A stretch of 64,000 nucleotides of DNA, taken from contig CM070877.1 in assembly GCA_036365515.1 (NCBI GenBank), forward strand, positions 63,680,522 through 63,744,521. Reading direction: 5' to 3'. Source of the stretch: Torymus aiolomorphi (lineage: Eukaryota; Arthropoda; Insecta; Hymenoptera; Torymidae). The notes beneath the pieces were generated by a model. That model had not been told where the DNA came from. It made no database searches and worked only from the letters and a program-made list of their open reading frames with translations. This document shows positions 60,257-64,000 of the stretch, piece after piece (position 1 is the first letter of the stretch; each line of letters opens with the position of its first letter). A program made the translations under genes and the position numbers.

Positions 60257-60519
60257 TTCTGTGGTGTAAAGGAAGAAGGGAATAAGTCCAATTTTTATGA
60301 AAATTGAGTTAAGGTCATTTTTTACTTTTTTTAGGTTCAATACACTTTTTTATTAAGGTTTTATTAAAAAAAAGTTTTTATTTTTCAGTTGCGATGTAAT
60401 TTAAAAAGGGAATAAGTCCACTTTTATATAGAAACTGCCTTTAAGCGTTAGTATTTAAATCGCAATATCTCGAAAACTTTCTGAAGTGACTTGTTCCCTT
60501 CTTCCTTGGCACCACAGAA
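60257..60519. mobile_element. 263-bp MITE with about 31-bp terminal inverted repeats
   Basis: TTCTGTGGTGTAAAGGAAGA / AGGGAATAAGT at the left matches the complement of ACTTGTTCCCTTCTTCCTTG / GCACCACAGAA at the right with three differences. GGGAATAAGTCCA recurs inside (60408). There is no ORF. Confidence 0.8.
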
Positions 60520-60850
60520 TTTAAAAATGAGACAAACTGCATATGAAAATTTTAAATTTCGTAATAATAACTATAAATTTGTAACTGCATTGCATGAAAT
60601 GAGTACACAAAAAATTGAAGAGACATCTAAAAACTTAGCTAATAAATACAATCAAGATATTTCTGCAGAAAATTTGGTAGCTGAATGTTTATATTTCAAA
60701 CATTATCTTTACGAGATAAGCAAAGATTAAGCACTGTTTATTTAGAACTTGTATTTAAAGATTAGAGAAGATTGTATATCTTCGACATTTCCTAATCTAG
60801 AAATCGCTTGTCGCATAGTTTCAAGGTTAAGGTTACGTTATCCACGAATA
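60520..60850 (+). pseudogene. hAT-type transposase fragment (ZMYM/TTF-like C-terminal region)
   Basis: The frame reads RQTAYENFKFRNNNYKFVTA, LHEMSTQKIEETSKNL and DISAENLVAECLYFKHYL. After a stop it continues EDCISSTFPNLEIACRIVSR, which resembles the start of the hAT C-terminal dimerisation domain (normally FPN.EIALRI). Only this internal piece remains. The MITE at 60257 abuts its left side. Confidence 0.55.
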
Positions 60851-61004
60851 TGTTCACAAAGTTACAGAGGCAATTTCTAAATATTTTCGAAGATACAAAG
60901 TCGAAGCAGTAGAGCTTCGAGCAGGTATGCAAGTGCTGCTCCAGTTTTCATTTTCACGATTTTTCTAAATTGGCGGGCGTGATAGCACAAAAACGACCTA
61001 TTAA

Positions 61005-61539
61005 GGTGGCTCATGCGTTTGGTGCCGTATCAAGTCGGGGCCCCGCAAGGGGCTTCTTTATTATTGCCAAATTAAGTTAACGTATTTTACGCAAATTTAT
61101 TGTAAATAACTTCTAAATGTTCAAACAAAAAAAAGATTTTATAAATAAGTAAAAACTTTGCTAATTTGTCGCTACATTTATATGACTGGTCGCAGTGCGC
61201 ATGCGCAGTAGCACATTTGTAACGTTTATTGTTAATATCTTTTTTGATTGGTCGTTAACCTATAATTCTGATAATATCATTAGATTTTTCACCAAAAAAT
61301 ATTTAATTTCATATATTGTACATTAAAAACTGCTTTTTTACAAGTTACTACGAAGCAATAAACTATTCATTCCCATAAGGTTATGTGTTAAACGTACCTA
61401 TTTATAAACTCAGTTTTTTCGATTATTTGGTCGTTGACCTACAATTTTCTTAGTACAGATCGAAAGTTTAATCTCTAAAGAACATATTTGTTAAGTTTAA
61501 GATGTATCTGCTTTTTTATAAGAAATCGCATGAGCCACC
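61005..61539. mobile_element. TTAA-flanked 535-bp MITE
   Basis: GGTGGCTCATGCG follows TTAA at 61001-61004 and CGCATGAGCCACC precedes TTAA at 61540-61543. The interior is AT-rich with TTTTGATTGGTCGTTAACCT and GATTATTTGGTCGTTGACCT as an internal near-repeat. Confidence 0.85.
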
Positions 61540-61837
61540 TTAAATCGAACCAAAGTTTCTTCTCTTCAAGTATTAAATTCTCTTTTAAGTGAACTAAAAG
61601 GATTCATAAAAAATTCTTTTAATAGTATATTTTGCAACAAGGCGAGAAAATGAGCTATTTCAAGCAAGGGTGAGTGAATCTGAAATAGCTTTTCTTTCCG
61701 TGTTACACACCGCATTTTTTCAAGGGCCTTTTGCTTTCTCAAAGAGGAAGCTTTGTAACGCTGACATTTTCGACTCTCATATTTCGATGATTTCCGATAT
61801 ATCCGAGTTCCCTGAGTCGATATGCGTGTATTAGCAA

Positions 61838-62104
<267 letters not shown>

Positions 62105-62389
62105 TAATCAATTTATCGGCACCATAACTCGAAACTGGCACAAGATATTGCCACTTGCACAAGTTCATTTTGAAGTTGAAGCCGTTAAAAAAAAATAAAG
62201 AAAAAAATGAAAAAAGATAAAATAATTTTTATCGTCGCCAGGTTTGGAGATATGTCAGAAGTAAGTCCATTTCCTGAAAGGTCCCAAAATTTCCTATCTA
62301 TCCATATTATTTTCAGCCCACTCGGATAATATGTCGGTTAAAAGAAATGAAGAGAAATATAAAAAAATACCCCAGTGGAAATTCGAAAG

Positions 62390-62552
62390 TATATATAAAT
62401 GTAAAAAAGTGTAAATTTCTGTAAAAAACGTATATAATCGTACATAAATGTATATAAATGTTGTAACTGAAACACGTATTTACATTTATTTACATTTATT
62501 TACATTTATATACGTTTATATACGTTCTTTACAGAAATTTACTTTTGTATGT
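62390..62552. repeat. imperfect palindrome, about 2 x 75 bp
   Basis: GTAAATTTCTGTAAAAAACG and TATATAAATG on the left are complementary to CATTTATATACG and TTCTTTACAGAAATTTAC on the right, centred near 62470. It could form a long hairpin. Confidence 0.65.
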
Positions 62553-62639
62553 CTTTTCTTATGATTCGATTATGCTCTTACAAAAATTTGTGCTGCTGTA
62601 AATACACTTTGTTACAGTTATTTAGCGTTTTTTACATTT

Positions 62640-62895
62640 ATATACGAATATATATATATATATATAATTATCCCCCCATCCGTTTATGGAGCCCATCCCT
62701 GTATATTAGTACCTACAGCCCAGAGATCCCTATGGCAAGTGACTAAAGAAATAATGGACCCTGGGGTTATAGACTCTAGATCGGGCTCCATAAACGCCCG
62801 AGAAAAATATTTTATGGGACCCGGGCTCCATAAAAGAAAACGGGCTCCATAAATATGCTCATGTGTATAAAAGGGCTCCATAAATCTGTTAAAAC
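62640..62895. mobile_element. GTGACTAAAG-type repeat copy
   Basis: The core is at 62739 and is preceded by TATTAGTACCTACAGCCCAG as at 5517. GGGCTCCATAAA recurs four times (62783-62880). The copy is flanked by (TA)n on the left and a very long (GT)n on the right. Confidence 0.6.
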
Positions 62896-62897
62896 AA

Positions 62898-64000
<1,103 letters not shown>

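Noticed and set aside
62549..62881. Small genes near the GTGACTAAAG-type repeat
   Set aside because: The frames are composed of the repeat and (TA)n, and equivalent frames appear in the copy at 5.5 kb without conservation.

Overview
The window is eukaryotic nuclear DNA from an insect. Spliced host exons sit in TE-rich, AT-rich sequence with very long (AC)n and (TA)n arrays. The repertoire is Polinton, Copia, Gypsy, R1-like LINE, Penelope, DUF4817-type Tc1/mariner relatives and tRNA-like SINEs, and introns can be as short as about 54-66 nt. A hymenopteran (chalcid-like parasitoid wasp) is my inference from element style; nothing here proves the species. Almost all coding potential belongs to mobile elements, most of them broken.

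Host genes. At the left edge (37-876, minus strand) are the last exon(s) of a Pro/Ser/Tyr-rich protein, next to a GC-rich CT/GA-rich block (1.35-2.1 kb) that may be its promoter or 5' exon region. Two clean phase-0 exons, 58811-58933 and 42062-42268 (minus), belong to one Pro/Ser/Gln-rich nuclear-type protein. The 16.5-kb intron between them is almost entirely transposons.

Layout. 2.9-4.96 kb: satellite A (about 118 bp). 5.2-6.2, 9.0-9.8, 23.5-24.1 and 62.6-63.15 kb: copies of an interspersed repeat with the core GTGACTAAAGAAATAAT, each beside long microsatellites. 7.37-8.67 kb: 5'-truncated Copia, followed by a (TA)n tract and a SINE. 10.7-28.9 kb: a decayed Polinton-like element with small ORFs, an integrase, family-B DNA polymerase and spliced genes; its polymerase gene is split by an 8-kb foldback-type structure (15.7-23.5 kb) whose arms are tandem satellite B and which holds a TA-flanked transposon. 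29.4-32.9 kb: a long-TIR transposon with a GHGKG-motif transposase. 33-41 kb: promoter-like and GC-rich DNA, an R1-like LINE fragment and a broken Gypsy. 42.4-43.4 kb: a foldback MITE holding a SINE. 43.55-57.57 kb: a nested stack of elements, including a second GHGKG transposon, a DUF4817 transposon, a 7.4-kb element with about 1.9-kb inverted arms, a Penelope element with hammerhead motifs, and a TTAA-flanked MITE. 58.1-64 kb: MITEs, a hAT fragment and microsatellites.

How the parts relate. The elements do not form a cellular pathway. They form an insertion history that can be read in order, because several insertions restore a coding frame, a sister TIR arm or a satellite monomer when removed on paper (TA sites at 16108/18723 and 43909/46342; TTAA site at 53344/53902).
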